From Anseongella ginsenosidimutans (GTDB lineage: Bacteria > Bacteroidota > Bacteroidia > Sphingobacteriales > Sphingobacteriaceae): a stretch of DNA of 64,000 bases. Where the stretch lies: assembly GCF_008033235.1 (NCBI RefSeq), contig NZ_CP042432.1, forward strand, positions 1,736,001 to 1,800,000. The letters run 5' to 3'. The notes beneath the pieces were generated by a model. It ran no database searches. It had not been told where the DNA came from and worked only from the letters and a program-made list of their open reading frames with translations. Of the stretch, positions 8,528 to 16,684 are shown piece after piece (within the stretch, counting starts at the first letter, position 1; the number at the start of each line of letters is the position of its first letter). The position numbers were made by a program, and so were the translations under genes.

Positions 8528-9514
8528 TCAATAAGCCCATTTAAGGTATACCGCTCCCCAGGTGAAACCGCCTCCGAAAGCGGACAATATCAGGTTGTCG
8601 CCTTTTTTCAGCTTGTTCTCCCAGTCCCAAAGGCACAAGGGAATGGTCCCGGCCGTGGTATTGCCGTATTTTTCAATATTTACCATTACTTTTTCCGGGC
8701 CGATGCCCATGCGCTCGGCGGTGGCGTCAATAATACGCTTATTTGCCTGGTGAGGCACGAGCCAGGCAATATCTTCTGATACAAGGCGGTTTCGCTCCAT
8801 GATCTCCGCGGATACTTCAGCCATATTAACGACGGCAAATTTAAAAACAGCCTTTCCTTCCTGGAATACGTAATGCTCCCTGTTGGAAACTGTTTCAATG
8901 CTGGCAGGACAAGCTGAACCGCCGGCTTTTTGCCGGAGGAAATGCCGTCCGGATCCGTCACTGCGCAAAATAGAGTCCATTACTCCAAGGCCTTCCGGAT
9001 TGGGTTCCAGCAATACAGCGCCCGCTCCGTCCCCAAATATAATACAGGTGGTCCGGTCTTCATAATTTATAATAGAAGACATCATGTCGGCGCCCACGAT
9101 CACCACTTTCTTATGCATGCCGCTCTCAATAAACTGCGCGCCGGTTGAAAGTGCGTAAATAAAGCCGGAGCATGCCGCGTTTAAGTCGTAGCCCCAGGCA
9201 TTTTTAGCGCCGATCTTATCACAAATGATATTAGCCGTAGCGGGGAAGGGCATATCCGGGGTGACCGTTGCGCAGATAAGCAGATCAATTTCTTCCGGCT
9301 TGATCCCTTTTTTGTCGAGAAGGCCTTTCACCGCTTCTACCCCCATGTCGGAAGTGGCCCGGCCGCCCTTGAGAATTCTTCGTTCCTTGATGCCCGTTCG
9401 CGTGGTGATCCATTCATCACTGGTTTCTACCATGGTTTCCAGCTCCTGGTTGTTAAGTATGTATTCAGGAACATAGCCGTGAACGGCAGTGATGGCCGCG
9501 TAATTTTTAGTCAT
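8528..9514 (-). CDS. fabH: Beta-ketoacyl-ACP synthase III
   Basis: Condenses acetyl-CoA (or branched starters) with malonyl-ACP to begin fatty-acid elongation. The 328-residue length and all three catalytic residues fit FabH: Cys115 in DLNAACSGF, His in VPHQANKRI (about 253) and Asn in [11 protein letters not shown] (about 283). The N-terminal [17 protein letters not shown] is the family signature. It lies between plsX and accB on the minus strand, the usual fatty-acid and phospholipid gene order. Confidence 0.96.
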   Translation of the reverse strand: MTKNYAAITAVHGYVPEYILNNQELETMVETSDEWITTRTGIKERRILKGGRATSDMGVEAVKGLLDKKGIKPEEIDLLICATVTPDMPFPATANIICDKIGAKNAWGYDLNAACSGFIYALSTGAQFIESGMHKKVVIVGADMMSSIINYEDRTTCIIFGDGAGAVLLEPNPEGLGVMDSILRSDGSGRHFLRQKAGGSACPASIETVSNREHYVFQEGKAVFKFAVVNMAEVSAEIMERNRLVSEDIAWLVPHQANKRIIDATAERMGIGPEKVMVNIEKYGNTTAGTIPLCLWDWENKLKKGDNLILSAFGGGFTWGAVYLKWAY

Positions 9515-9528
9515 GGGCGCTAATATAA

Positions 9529-10467
9529 TTAATTAAAGATCCTTCTTATCTTTTCGGTGAGTTTCGTTGTTACCATGTCCTGGGAAAGGAGGATCATGTT
9601 CTTTATTGCTTCCGGCGAGGAGATGCCATGCCCGACCACTACGGGAGCGTTCACCCCAAGTATGGGCGATCCTCCGTATTGTTCATAATTAAATCGGTCA
9701 AAGAACACGTCATTGAAACCTTTTCTAACCGTTAAGGTGTAAAAGGTTTCAGCCAGCTTGAGAATCACATTTCCGGTAAAGCCGTCGCATACGATCACAT
9801 CGGCCATATCTGTGAACAGATCGCGGCCTTCTACATTACCGATGAAATTGAAACTGGGTTCCTCACGCATGAGGGCATAGGCAGCCTGGGTAAGAAGGTT
9901 ACCTTTTTCAGGCTCTTCCCCGATATTGATCAGGCCCACGCGGGGGTTTTTGACGCCGTAAATATTTTCCAGCAGGAGCTTTCCCAGTATCCCGAACTGC
10001 AGCAGGTTATCGGGGCGGCAGTCGGCATTGGCGCCCACGTCCAGTATCAGTCCCAGCCCGCCTTTCAGCTTTGGGACGATGGTGGGCATTGCCGGCCGGA
10101 TGACGCCGGGAATGGTTTTAATGGAGAACATGGACCCTACCAGCATAGCCCCGGTGTTGCCGGCGCTTGAAAAGGCGTCAATATGGCCTTCTTTCAGCAG
10201 CTGGAAACCCAGGGGGATACTTGCAGTAGCTTTTTGGGCAATGGCCTTTGTTGGATGGTCGGCCATGCCGATAAATTCGCTCGTGTGAACGAACTCAAAT
10301 GCATGCTCATCGGCATTCTCTTCCTTGAGGATGCGGCGGATTTGGTCCGTATTACCTATGAGTACGATCTGATTACCAACGGGTAATTCTTTTTGGGCTA
10401 AAACCGCTCCTTTCACCGTAGCTTCAGGAGCAAAATCGCCACCCATTGCATCTAAACCAATTCGCAT
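9529..10467 (-). CDS. plsX: Phosphate acyltransferase PlsX
   Basis: Converts acyl-ACP to acyl-phosphate, the donor for PlsY in phosphatidic acid synthesis. The protein has 312 residues with the family opening [21 protein letters not shown], the central [13 protein letters not shown] and [18 protein letters not shown], then [18 protein letters not shown]. The genes rpmF (upstream) and fabH (14 bases downstream) are its usual neighbours. Confidence 0.96.
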   Translation of the reverse strand: MRIGLDAMGGDFAPEATVKGAVLAQKELPVGNQIVLIGNTDQIRRILKEENADEHAFEFVHTSEFIGMADHPTKAIAQKATASIPLGFQLLKEGHIDAFSSAGNTGAMLVGSMFSIKTIPGVIRPAMPTIVPKLKGGLGLILDVGANADCRPDNLLQFGILGKLLLENIYGVKNPRVGLINIGEEPEKGNLLTQAAYALMREEPSFNFIGNVEGRDLFTDMADVIVCDGFTGNVILKLAETFYTLTVRKGFNDVFFDRFNYEQYGGSPILGVNAPVVVGHGISSPEAIKNMILLSQDMVTTKLTEKIRRIFN

Positions 10468-10481
10468 CGAATGCCGGATGA

Positions 10482-10670
10482 TTAAGCTTTTGTATTTTCA
10501 ACAATCAGCTTTCCGCGATAATACAGGTTACCGTCAACTGTGTATGCGCGGTGCGGCAGGTGAACAGCTCCGGTTTCCTTGCAAACTACCAACGGAGAAG
10601 CAGTCGCCTTGTAATGCGTTCTTCTCTTATCCCTTCTCGACTTCGAAATTTTGGATTTCGGATGTGCCAT
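10482..10670 (-). CDS. rpmF: 50S ribosomal protein L32
   Basis: This 62-residue basic ribosomal protein opens [22 protein letters not shown], the characteristic L32 start. Only one cysteine (VVCKETG) is present, so this is the zinc-free form of L32 rather than the four-cysteine zinc-ribbon form. It stands between the DUF177 gene and plsX, the most common bacterial order. Confidence 0.96.
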   Translation of the reverse strand: MAHPKSKISKSRRDKRRTHYKATASPLVVCKETGAVHLPHRAYTVDGNLYYRGKLIVENTKA

Positions 10671-10692
10671 AACTTAAATTTATAATCTTTAC

Positions 10693-11229
10693 TTAATTGT
10701 TCCTTAGTTTTTTCAACGCTTCCCAGCGGGGATCTCCCTCCGGGGTTTGCTTATCTTCCCTGGTCCGCAGTTTCTCCAGCGCGGCAAGCGTTTCCGGGTT
10801 GCAGGCTGGTGTTCCGCCGGCATCGTCCGGGTGGATACTCACCATAGGCAGGGCCAGGTGAGTGAATTCATAAATAAAGGGAGTAACATCAATCTCATGT
10901 TCTTTTGTCCCGATATATACAACATCTTCCTGTTCGCCGCCTTCCACTTCATCACTGATTTTAACCAGTTGCTGCTGCCGGCTTTCCAATGGATAATCAA
11001 AAGGATCCAGGCAGCGGTCGCAAACCAGTTCCACCGTCCCGCTGATCGCAAAGTCCAGCGTCAGCAGGTGTTCCCGTTTATCTAACGAGAGGCGGACATC
11101 CAGGTTGCCTTTTTTGATGATGGAGTAGTCGAACTCTCCGAAGAATTTGTCGCCTACCTTAAAATCAAATTCATGACAGCCGTTTTTCAGCCCTGCAAAC
11201 TGTATGATGAATTCTTTTAGCGGATTCAA
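10693..11229 (-). CDS. DUF177 (YceD-like) protein
   Basis: 178-residue YceD/DUF177 family protein, almost always encoded immediately upstream of rpmF and linked to large-subunit ribosomal RNA metabolism. The family hallmark is the short Cys pair VCDRCLDPFDYPL near residues 75-90, followed by an acidic stretch (SDEVEGGEQEDVVYIG) and a C-terminal ALPMVSIHPDD...CNPETLAALEKL segment. It is the first gene of the L32-fatty acid operon. A promoter-like element lies 22 bases upstream. Confidence 0.9.
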   Translation of the reverse strand: MNPLKEFIIQFAGLKNGCHEFDFKVGDKFFGEFDYSIIKKGNLDVRLSLDKREHLLTLDFAISGTVELVCDRCLDPFDYPLESRQQQLVKISDEVEGGEQEDVVYIGTKEHEIDVTPFIYEFTHLALPMVSIHPDDAGGTPACNPETLAALEKLRTREDKQTPEGDPRWEALKKLRNN

Positions 11230-11250
11230 AGTACGTTCCAGTTAAGCCCG

Positions 11251-11258
11251 CAAATTTA
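11251..11258 (-). promoter_or_regulatory. Bacteroidota -7 element for the DUF177-rpmF-plsX-fab-acc operon
   Basis: On the minus strand the sequence reads TAAATTTG, an exact match to the TAnnTTTG element used by the Bacteroidota primary sigma factor. Transcription would begin about 15-18 bases before the DUF177 start codon. I see no clear TTTG -33 box at the ideal spacing. Confidence 0.5.
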
Positions 11259-11334
11259 GCACTTTATATTCAGATCGAAAATTAAAATTCCTAAGAAGAT
11301 GTTAAATTTTTGTTTACGCCGGTATCCGCAAAGC

Positions 11335-12387
11335 TTATTCATCGTCTTTTCTTGATACGGGAAGCGGGTTTACTGAAAGTTCGGCATGTTCCCTGCGACG
11401 GTTTACAATGTCAATCGCGCTGAACAGGGCTTTTCTGAAGGAAGACTCATCTGCCAGGCCCTTTCCCGCAATGTCGAATGCGGTCCCATGGTCAGGAGAG
11501 GTCCGCACTGCCGGAAGCCCTGCCGTAAAATTAACACCTTCGCCGGCGGCAATCGATTTGAACGGGATCAGTCCCTGGTCATGGTACATGGCGAGTACCC
11601 CGTCAAAGGTTTTGTATATTTCTTTTCCGAAGAAGGCATCGGCGGGATAAGGCCCGAAAGCCAGGATGTTTTCCGAGTAAGCCTGGTTGACGGCCGGAAT
11701 AATGATCTCTTTTTCTTCCCTGCCTAGCAGGCCCTGGTCTCCTGCATGCGGGTTGAGCCCCAGTACGGCTATGCGGGGCTTTTCTATCCAGAAGTCTTTT
11801 TTGAGACTTTCATTCATTAACCGGAGCTTGGAATGGATCTTTTCCTTACTGAGAGAGGCAGAAACGTCCTTGAGGGGAATATGACCGGTGACTACGCCTA
11901 TTTTCAGTTCGTCGGTGATCATAAACATAAGCACATCGCCGCTGCCAAAAGCCTGCTGCAGGTATTCGGTATGCCCCGGAAAATGAAATTCATCACTTTG
12001 AATATTGGTCTTATTGAACGGAGCGGTGACGAGCAGGTCGATCTTTCCTTCCTTTAGGTCCTTTACCGCTGCCTGAAGTGATTTAAGCGCATATTTTCCG
12101 CCGTTACCGGTATTTTCGCCAAGGTCCACTTTTACTTCTTCCTCCCAGCAATTCACCAGGTTAGCCCTTTTGGGATTGGCCGAAGCGGCGTCCTGGATGA
12201 TCTGGAAACTAAAGTCTTGTATGCCCAGCGCCTTCCGGTGAAAGGAGGCAATCTTAACCGACCCGTACACTACCGGCGTGCATAATTCATTGATCCGGTT
12301 ATCGAGCAAGGCTTTCATGATAACCTCCAGCCCGATCCCGTTTATATCTCCAAAAGTTATACCCGCTTTGAGTTTTATGTTGCTCAT
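11335..12387 (-). CDS. pdxA: 4-hydroxythreonine-4-phosphate dehydrogenase
   Basis: NAD-dependent oxidation of 4-phosphohydroxy-L-threonine in pyridoxal phosphate synthesis. This 350-residue protein has the family landmarks AGITFGDINGIGLEVIMKAL near the N terminus, the metal-ligand His in FPGHTEYLQ, GLNPHAGDQGLLGREE, MYHDQGLIPFKSIA and the C-terminal TSPDHGTAFDIAGKG. The start codon is 53 bases downstream of the rsmA stop on the same strand. About 105 bases separate its stop from the next operon. Confidence 0.95.
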   Translation of the reverse strand: MSNIKLKAGITFGDINGIGLEVIMKALLDNRINELCTPVVYGSVKIASFHRKALGIQDFSFQIIQDAASANPKRANLVNCWEEEVKVDLGENTGNGGKYALKSLQAAVKDLKEGKIDLLVTAPFNKTNIQSDEFHFPGHTEYLQQAFGSGDVLMFMITDELKIGVVTGHIPLKDVSASLSKEKIHSKLRLMNESLKKDFWIEKPRIAVLGLNPHAGDQGLLGREEKEIIIPAVNQAYSENILAFGPYPADAFFGKEIYKTFDGVLAMYHDQGLIPFKSIAAGEGVNFTAGLPAVRTSPDHGTAFDIAGKGLADESSFRKALFSAIDIVNRRREHAELSVNPLPVSRKDDE

Positions 12388-12440
12388 CCCTTAAATATCT
12401 TTTTCCGTGAATAGGATACAAAGGTAAGAATACGGCCGGA

Positions 12441-13214
12441 CTATGTAAGCAGCCGCCTGGTGATATCCGCAAAGTCCTTCACGCTCAGCCTTTCCGCTCT
12501 CAACTGCAGCGTGGCCTCCTCTATTTTCCCTGCCGGGCTATATCGCGACAAGGCATTCCGGAGCGTCTTCCGCCGTTGGTTAAATGCGGCCTTTACCACT
12601 TCAAAGAAGAGCTTTTCATCACAGTCAAGGCTGAAATCTTTCTTTCTTTCCAGGCGGATCACTCCCGACCGAACTTTGGGCGGCGGGTTAAATACCCCCG
12701 GATTCACGGTGAATAAGTATTCAATATCGTAAAAGGCCTGCAGCAGTACGCTCAGTATCCCATAGGTCTTACTGCCGGGGGCAGCGGCAACACGCTCTGC
12801 GACTTCTTTCTGGAACATGCCGGTAAGCTCGGGGACTTGCTCCCTGTGTTCCAGCACTTTAAAAAGTATCTGCGAAGAAATATTATACGGAAAATTTCCG
12901 ATGATCCCTACCTGCCCTTTGAAATACGCCCCTATATCGAAACGGAGAAAATCCGCATGAATGATCCTGTTCTCTAACCGAGGGAAATGCTGCTGCAGCC
13001 AGTTTACGGATTCCGCGTCAATGTCGATAACAGTCGTTTGGTATTGTTCGTTTTCAAGCAGCAGTTCTGTCAAAATGCCCATGCCGGGGCCTATCTCCAG
13101 CACCTGATCGTATTTGCCTTCGGGCCGAAGGCTGTTCACGATCTTCCTGGCAATATTCCTGTCCGTCAGGAAATGCTGCCCCAGGTGCTTTTTTGCTCTG
13201 ACTGGTATAGACAT
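12441..13214 (-). CDS. rsmA: 16S rRNA dimethyladenosine transferase RsmA/KsgA
   Basis: SAM-dependent enzyme that dimethylates two adjacent adenosines near the 3' end of 16S rRNA. The start MSIPVRAKKHLGQHFL is chosen because it gives the usual N terminus and 257 residues; the open frame continues upstream without family similarity. Motif I is LEIGPGMGILTELL, motif IV is NFPYNISSQI (Phe where Leu is commoner), and VNPGVFNPPPKVRSGVIRL is the family-specific C-terminal signature. It is transcribed divergently from the hydroxyacid dehydrogenase gene, 48 bases away. Confidence 0.96.
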   Translation of the reverse strand: MSIPVRAKKHLGQHFLTDRNIARKIVNSLRPEGKYDQVLEIGPGMGILTELLLENEQYQTTVIDIDAESVNWLQQHFPRLENRIIHADFLRFDIGAYFKGQVGIIGNFPYNISSQILFKVLEHREQVPELTGMFQKEVAERVAAAPGSKTYGILSVLLQAFYDIEYLFTVNPGVFNPPPKVRSGVIRLERKKDFSLDCDEKLFFEVVKAAFNQRRKTLRNALSRYSPAGKIEEATLQLRAERLSVKDFADITRRLLT

Positions 13215-13221
13215 TTGCGGA

Positions 13222-13229
13222 CAAATATA
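13222..13229 (-). promoter_or_regulatory. Possible -7 element of rsmA
   Basis: The minus strand reads TATATTTG, matching TAnnTTTG, and ends only seven bases before the rsmA ATG. If used, the transcript would be leaderless or nearly so. The short divergent intergenic space leaves little room for another promoter. Confidence 0.4.
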
Positions 13230-13262
13230 TATTATTATACTGCTTTTATTACTTTCGCAGAA

Positions 13263-14198
13263 ATGAAACGCCTTCTTATTGTTGATAACCTGCATCCAGT
13301 TTTTATGGAACTCGTGGGAGCAGCAGGATACCGGTGCGATTACCGGCCGGAAATCACTTATAACGAATGTCTGCACGTAATCGGGGACTATGAAGGGCTC
13401 CTGGTGCGCAGTAAGTTTTATGCAGGCCGCGAATTGCTGGACGCCGCCGGCAAGCTAGAGTTTATAGGGCGTGCAGGAGCCGGGATGGACGGAATTGACG
13501 TTGCCCTGGCCGGCGAAAGAAATATTGCCCTGCTAAATGCACCTGAAGGAAACCGCGATGCGGTAGGAGAGCATGCGCTGGGGATGCTTCTTAGCCTGCT
13601 GAATAACCTTTGCACCGGCAACGCCGGAATCCGCGGCGGAACCTGGGACCGGGAAGGGAACAGAGGCATCGAACTCAACGGAAAAACCGTAGGTATTGTC
13701 GGCTACGGCTATATGGGGCAATGTTTCGCGAAAAAGCTTTCCGGACTGGACGTGCGCGTCATTGCCTATGATAAATATAAAAGCGGGTTTTCTGATCCCT
13801 TCGCAGAAGAAGTTTCCATGGAACGCTTATTTGCCGAGACAGACATTTTAAGCCTCCACATTCCTCTTACATCCGAAACCCGTCAAATGGTGAACCGCGA
13901 TTATTGGAATTCCTTTGCAAAAAGTATCTTCTTTATCAATACCGCACGCGGTGAGGTAGTGGATACCGCGGCCTTGCTGGAAGCCATCGCGTCCGGAAAG
14001 GTACGCGGCGCCGGGCTGGATGTCCTGGAAGCGGAAAGATTTCCAGCCCTGCAGGAACAACCCTGGTTTAAAGACCTCGTAAATTGCGGTAAGATACTAC
14101 TTAGCCCGCATGTAGCCGGCTGGAGCCATGAATCCTTCCGCCGTATTTCCGAGGTGCTTGCTGCCAAAGTGCTGGCCCTTTCAGCGCCTCGTCCTTAA
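13263..14198 (+). CDS. D-isomer-specific 2-hydroxyacid dehydrogenase
   Basis: NAD-dependent oxidoreductase, 311 residues, of the phosphoglycerate dehydrogenase-like group. The Rossmann motif is TVGIVGYGYMGQ. The catalytic set is present: Arg in FINTARGEVVD, Glu in DVLEAERF and His in LSPHVAGWS. There is no ACT domain, so it is the short form. Phosphoglycerate dehydrogenase (SerA-like) is possible because AGAGMDGID and the N-terminal layout fit, but other 2-hydroxyacids cannot be excluded. The ATG at 13263 follows the divergent promoter region. Open sequence continues upstream in frame but overlaps rsmA and lacks similarity. Confidence 0.9.
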   Translation: MKRLLIVDNLHPVFMELVGAAGYRCDYRPEITYNECLHVIGDYEGLLVRSKFYAGRELLDAAGKLEFIGRAGAGMDGIDVALAGERNIALLNAPEGNRDAVGEHALGMLLSLLNNLCTGNAGIRGGTWDREGNRGIELNGKTVGIVGYGYMGQCFAKKLSGLDVRVIAYDKYKSGFSDPFAEEVSMERLFAETDILSLHIPLTSETRQMVNRDYWNSFAKSIFFINTARGEVVDTAALLEAIASGKVRGAGLDVLEAERFPALQEQPWFKDLVNCGKILLSPHVAGWSHESFRRISEVLAAKVLALSAPRP

Positions 14199-14209
14199 AA
14201 TTACGGATC

Positions 14210-14256
14210 GCTGCCCCTCACGGATGCTGCCCCTCACGGATGCTGCCCCTCACGGG
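14210..14256. repeat. Three tandem 16-bp repeats
   Basis: The unit GCTGCCCCTCACGGAT occurs at 14210 and 14226 and, cut short after GCTGCCCCTCACGG, at 14242. It lies just after the hydroxyacid dehydrogenase stop, in the space before the convergent nuclease remnant. Confidence 0.85.
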
Positions 14257-14301
14257 AAATTAATACGCTCGGTTAGTCAGCGGGATTACCACGTTCGGTT
14301 C

Positions 14302-14379
14302 GGGTTCGTTGAAAGAGTTTGTAAAAAGCAGCCCGCCCTACCGCTCCGCCCGAACCCTTCTTACAAAACTCTCTTCAAC
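14302..14379. repeat. Imperfect inverted repeat at the 3' end of the Rpn remnant
   Basis: The arm around 14308-14324 (GTTGAAAGAGTTTGTAA) is nearly complementary to 14361-14379 (TTACAAAACTCTCTTCAAC), with two one-base offsets. The right arm is the end of the Rpn-like coding region. It could act as a bidirectional terminator between two convergent genes, or be an inverted partial duplication of the gene end. Confidence 0.4.
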
Positions 14380-14901
14380 TCCCTCGATGGAAGCAATCTT
14401 TTGATCATTCAAGTCCGTTTGTTTGATCAGGGCCAGGACAGATGAATGTTTCTGCTGTTGAATACCTTCTCGCAGGCCTTCCTGCCGGCCTTCCCGTTTC
14501 GAGGCGCTTGCAATACTTCTAAGGTCGCGATCATAGTCAATTGTCATTTTTTGGTCCTCCTTTAGCTTATTGTAATCGGTTAATTGAAATAGTTTTTCAA
14601 ATAAGGGCCCCTGAAAGGACGAAGGTTGCTCCTGCAGATGAGGCAAGGCCTTCATGAGGTACAGCCATTTATCAAGATTGGTTTGCAGTTCGGCGATCGT
14701 CTTGGTGAACCTGGGAAGCTCCACCAGTATCAGTTCAAATGAAGCAGGGTAGGAATGATCCTTTCCGGAATTCGAATACTCCGATGAACGATAGCGCTTC
14801 TTTACCCGCAGTTCCCACGAGCTTTCCCGGCGATACTGCCAACCGGAATTGCTCCGGGGTGGCAAATTCCCGCATTCTCCTTTGGTTTTCAACTGGTACA
14901 T
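14338..14901 (-). pseudogene. Rpn-family (PD-(D/E)XK) nuclease/transposase-like remnant
   Basis: The C-terminal two thirds resemble the Rpn/PDDEXK_2 family: FELILVELPRFTKTIAELQTNLDKWLYLMKALPHL, then LFQLTDYNKLKEDQKMTIDYDRDLRS and a charged tail with REGRQEGLREGIQQQK. Family members are about 280-300 residues with the nuclease domain at the N terminus; here that domain is missing. Between about 14740 and 14800 the expected family sequence is in another frame (EALSFIGVFEFRK), reachable by one missing A and one extra G that compensate. The piece overlaps the end of the Uma2 gene by 13 bases. I read it as a decayed, N-terminally deleted copy. Confidence 0.65.
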
Positions 14902-15464
14902 GTATGTGGGGGTTTATTTTTGAATTCAAATTTTGCGCCTAATAAAACAGAACTCAATGCACCTTTGGCGGGCGGCAGGGCTTGAAAAGCTTTTTTTACG
15001 AGCTTATAGCCCTGCACCATGCAGCTGCCGGGGTTAACCAGCCAGTACTCCTTTACGGCGTTCCGTTCATACATGCGTTTTTTATCATGCCAGTCAAATT
15101 GCGAGGTGGCAGGGGAAATGATTTCCACGATCAGGTCCGGCGCGCCGTAAATTCCGTTCTTTTTAATAATAGACAGGCGTTCCCTGCTTATGTAAAGAAT
15201 GTCCGGCTGGAAAGCATTTTCGTCATCCAGGTAAACATTTATGGGCGCGTATAATAACTTCCCTAAACCCCGCTGTTTAACAAAATTATAGATAGCTACC
15301 GCTAGCTGGGCCGAGATATCCTGGTGAAGGAAGGCGGGAGCCGGTTCCATGACAATCATGTTTTCGATTAGCTGAGCCCTGGTTCCCTCCGGCAGGCCTT
15401 CAAAAATATCTTTGGCCGTTTGCGGAGCAGGGGGGTACGGATAAGCAGGAGTGTTCATTTTCAT
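14889..15464 (-). CDS. Uma2-family (DUF820) putative endonuclease
   Basis: 191-residue protein of the Uma2/DUF820 family, which has a restriction-endonuclease-like fold and unknown biological role. The catalytic-type residues are in FQPDILYISRERL and APDLIVEIISPATSQFDWHDKKRMYERNAVKEYWLVNPG, which is the family core. The tail (AKFEFKNKPPHTCTS) overlaps the Rpn remnant and differs from usual Uma2 ends, so the C terminus may have been altered by the rearrangement that damaged its neighbour. Uma2 genes are often strain-variable. Confidence 0.85.
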   Translation of the reverse strand: MKMNTPAYPYPPAPQTAKDIFEGLPEGTRAQLIENMIVMEPAPAFLHQDISAQLAVAIYNFVKQRGLGKLLYAPINVYLDDENAFQPDILYISRERLSIIKKNGIYGAPDLIVEIISPATSQFDWHDKKRMYERNAVKEYWLVNPGSCMVQGYKLVKKAFQALPPAKGALSSVLLGAKFEFKNKPPHTCTS

Positions 15465-15474
15465 AAGGTTTGTA

Positions 15475-15482
15475 CAAAAATA
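15475..15482 (-). promoter_or_regulatory. Possible -7 element of the Uma2 gene
   Basis: The minus strand reads TATTTTTG, matching TAnnTTTG, 10 bases before the ATG at 15464. Divergent from the greA leader promoter. Confidence 0.4.
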
Positions 15483-15552
15483 AGGGTTCAGGGGATAGCG
15501 TCCTACCCAAAAAGAATAGCTAAAAGTTTTAGACTATTGTACACCGGCGGTG

Positions 15553-15585
15553 TTTGCTTTTTAAGAAAATTATGTTTTAACTTTG
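15553..15585 (+). promoter_or_regulatory. Bacteroidota promoter upstream of the greA leader
   Basis: TTTG at 15553-15556 and TAACTTTG at 15578-15585 are separated by 21 bases, matching the -33/-7 arrangement of Bacteroidota housekeeping promoters. Transcription should begin near 15590, leaving a leader of about 185 bases before greA that folds into two hairpins. Confidence 0.6.
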
Positions 15586-15601
15586 TAATGAGTTATAAGA
15601 G

Positions 15602-15640
15602 CAAGACCTCGTCGTTTGCGCGGGGTCTTGTTTATTTATT
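15602..15640 (+). terminator. Terminator-like hairpin in the greA leader
   Basis: CAAGACCTCG (15602-15611) pairs with CGGGGTCTTG (15621-15630) over ten pairs with one G-T wobble and a nine-base loop. It is followed by the T-rich TTTATTTATT. It sits about 12 bases after the predicted transcription start, so it could end a short RNA or act as an attenuator for greA. Confidence 0.5.
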
Positions 15641-15647
15641 ACAAATT

Positions 15648-15759
15648 GGTGCTGTGTTAAGCGTGAACTTGCGGCGCCAAGCCTGGTATTTTGTCCCTGG
15701 CAGCTTGCAGGCACAAAAATACCGGCGAATATGCTATAGTTCACGCTTAATACGGCACT
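15648..15759 (+). ncRNA. Rod-shaped RNA in the greA leader, 6S-like shape
   Basis: A closing helix pairs 15649-15669 with 15738-15758 (21 pairs, two wobbles; core AAGCGTGAACT with AGTTCACGCTT). Next comes a large symmetric bubble of 13 and 12 bases (15670-15682 and 15726-15737). A second helix pairs 15683-15694 with 15713-15725, with one bulged A. The apex is a four-pair stem, 15696-15699 with 15708-15711. A long rod with a central bubble is the architecture of 6S RNA, and about 110 bases fits the short Bacteroidota type (6S-Flavo). Strand and identity are inferred from shape only. It could instead be a cis-acting greA leader structure. No T-run follows it. Confidence 0.45.
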
Positions 15760-15775
15760 TGCAAAAAGATTGGAA

Positions 15776-16249
15776 ATGGCTGAGATTACCTATTTTACAG
15801 AAGAAGGAATGAAAAAGCTCAGGGATGAGCTTGCACAGTTGAAAGGGGAAGGACGCACTGCAATTGCCAGGCAAATCGCGGAAGCGCGCGACAAGGGAGA
15901 TCTTTCCGAAAATGCAGAATATGATGCGGCCAAAGATGCCCAGGGTTTACACGAGCTCCGTATTGCAAAACTGGAGGAAACCCTTGCAAATGCCCGTATA
16001 GTTGACGAGTCCAAAATGGATGCATCAAAGGTGCTGGTGCTGTCTAATGTGAAGATCAAGAATATCCAGAACGGGAAGGTAATGTCCTACCAGCTGGTCT
16101 CAGAGAACGAAGCGGACCTGAAAGCAGGGAAAATTTCGGTGAAATCACCTATCGGGCAGGGACTCCTGGGTAAGACCGTGGGAGATGTGGCTGAAATTGA
16201 GGTGCCCACCGGCTTAATGAAATTTGAAGTACTGGGTATCAGCAGGTAA
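15776..16249 (+). CDS. greA: Transcription elongation factor GreA
   Basis: Rescues backtracked RNA polymerase by stimulating transcript cleavage through the secondary channel. 157 residues: an N-terminal antiparallel coiled coil with the acidic tip (GDLSENAEYDAAKDAQ, around residues 38-55), then the C-terminal FKBP-like domain ending IGQGLLGKTVGDVAEIEVP. The ATG at 15776 (MAEITYFTEEGMKKL) is the family start; the TTG two codons upstream is not needed. The HIT gene begins ten bases after its stop. Confidence 0.96.
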   Translation: MAEITYFTEEGMKKLRDELAQLKGEGRTAIARQIAEARDKGDLSENAEYDAAKDAQGLHELRIAKLEETLANARIVDESKMDASKVLVLSNVKIKNIQNGKVMSYQLVSENEADLKAGKISVKSPIGQGLLGKTVGDVAEIEVPTGLMKFEVLGISR

Positions 16250-16259
16250 CAAGGGAAAA

Positions 16260-16652
16260 ATGGCGAGTATCTTTTCAAAAATAATTACGGGAGAGATCCC
16301 GGCCTGGAAAGTGGCCGAAGATGAAAACTACCTGGCCTTCCTGGACATCTCACCCCTGGCCGCCGGGCACACCCTGGTGATTCCCAAAAAGGAGATTGAT
16401 TACCTTTTCGATATAGAAGATGACCTTTATACCGGCTTGCAGCTTTTTGCAAAGAAAGTAGCTAAAGCGGTTGGGAAGGCGGTTCCCTGCAAACGCGTGG
16501 GAGTAGCTGTCGTGGGGCTGGAAGTTCCCCATGCACATATTCATCTGATCCCGATCAACAAGGTGAGCGATATAGATTTTTCACGCCCGAAACTAAAACT
16601 GGGCGATGAGGAGATGAAGACGATCTGTGAAAAAATAAGGGCGGAGTTATAG
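16260..16652 (+). CDS. HIT-family hydrolase
   Basis: Small nucleotide-binding hydrolase of the histidine triad family (HinT/Fhit branch), 130 residues from MASIFSKIITGEIPAWKV. The catalytic triad motif is HAHIHLIPI. The N-terminal IFxKIIxGEIPAxKV and AFLDISPLAAGHTLVIPKKE are canonical. In the cell these proteins hydrolyse AMP or GMP phosphoramidates. The start is placed at 16260, ten bases after the greA stop, because sequence upstream of it has no family match. It ends only 32 bases before the GH89 gene, suggesting read-through from greA. Confidence 0.93.
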   Translation: MASIFSKIITGEIPAWKVAEDENYLAFLDISPLAAGHTLVIPKKEIDYLFDIEDDLYTGLQLFAKKVAKAVGKAVPCKRVGVAVVGLEVPHAHIHLIPINKVSDIDFSRPKLKLGDEEMKTICEKIRAEL

Positions 16653-16684
16653 CGCGTATCGATTTTAAACAAGCTGCTGAAGCT

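Noticed and set aside
12987-13262. Upstream extension of the hydroxyacid dehydrogenase
   Set aside because: It overlaps rsmA and contributes no Rossmann or substrate-domain residues.
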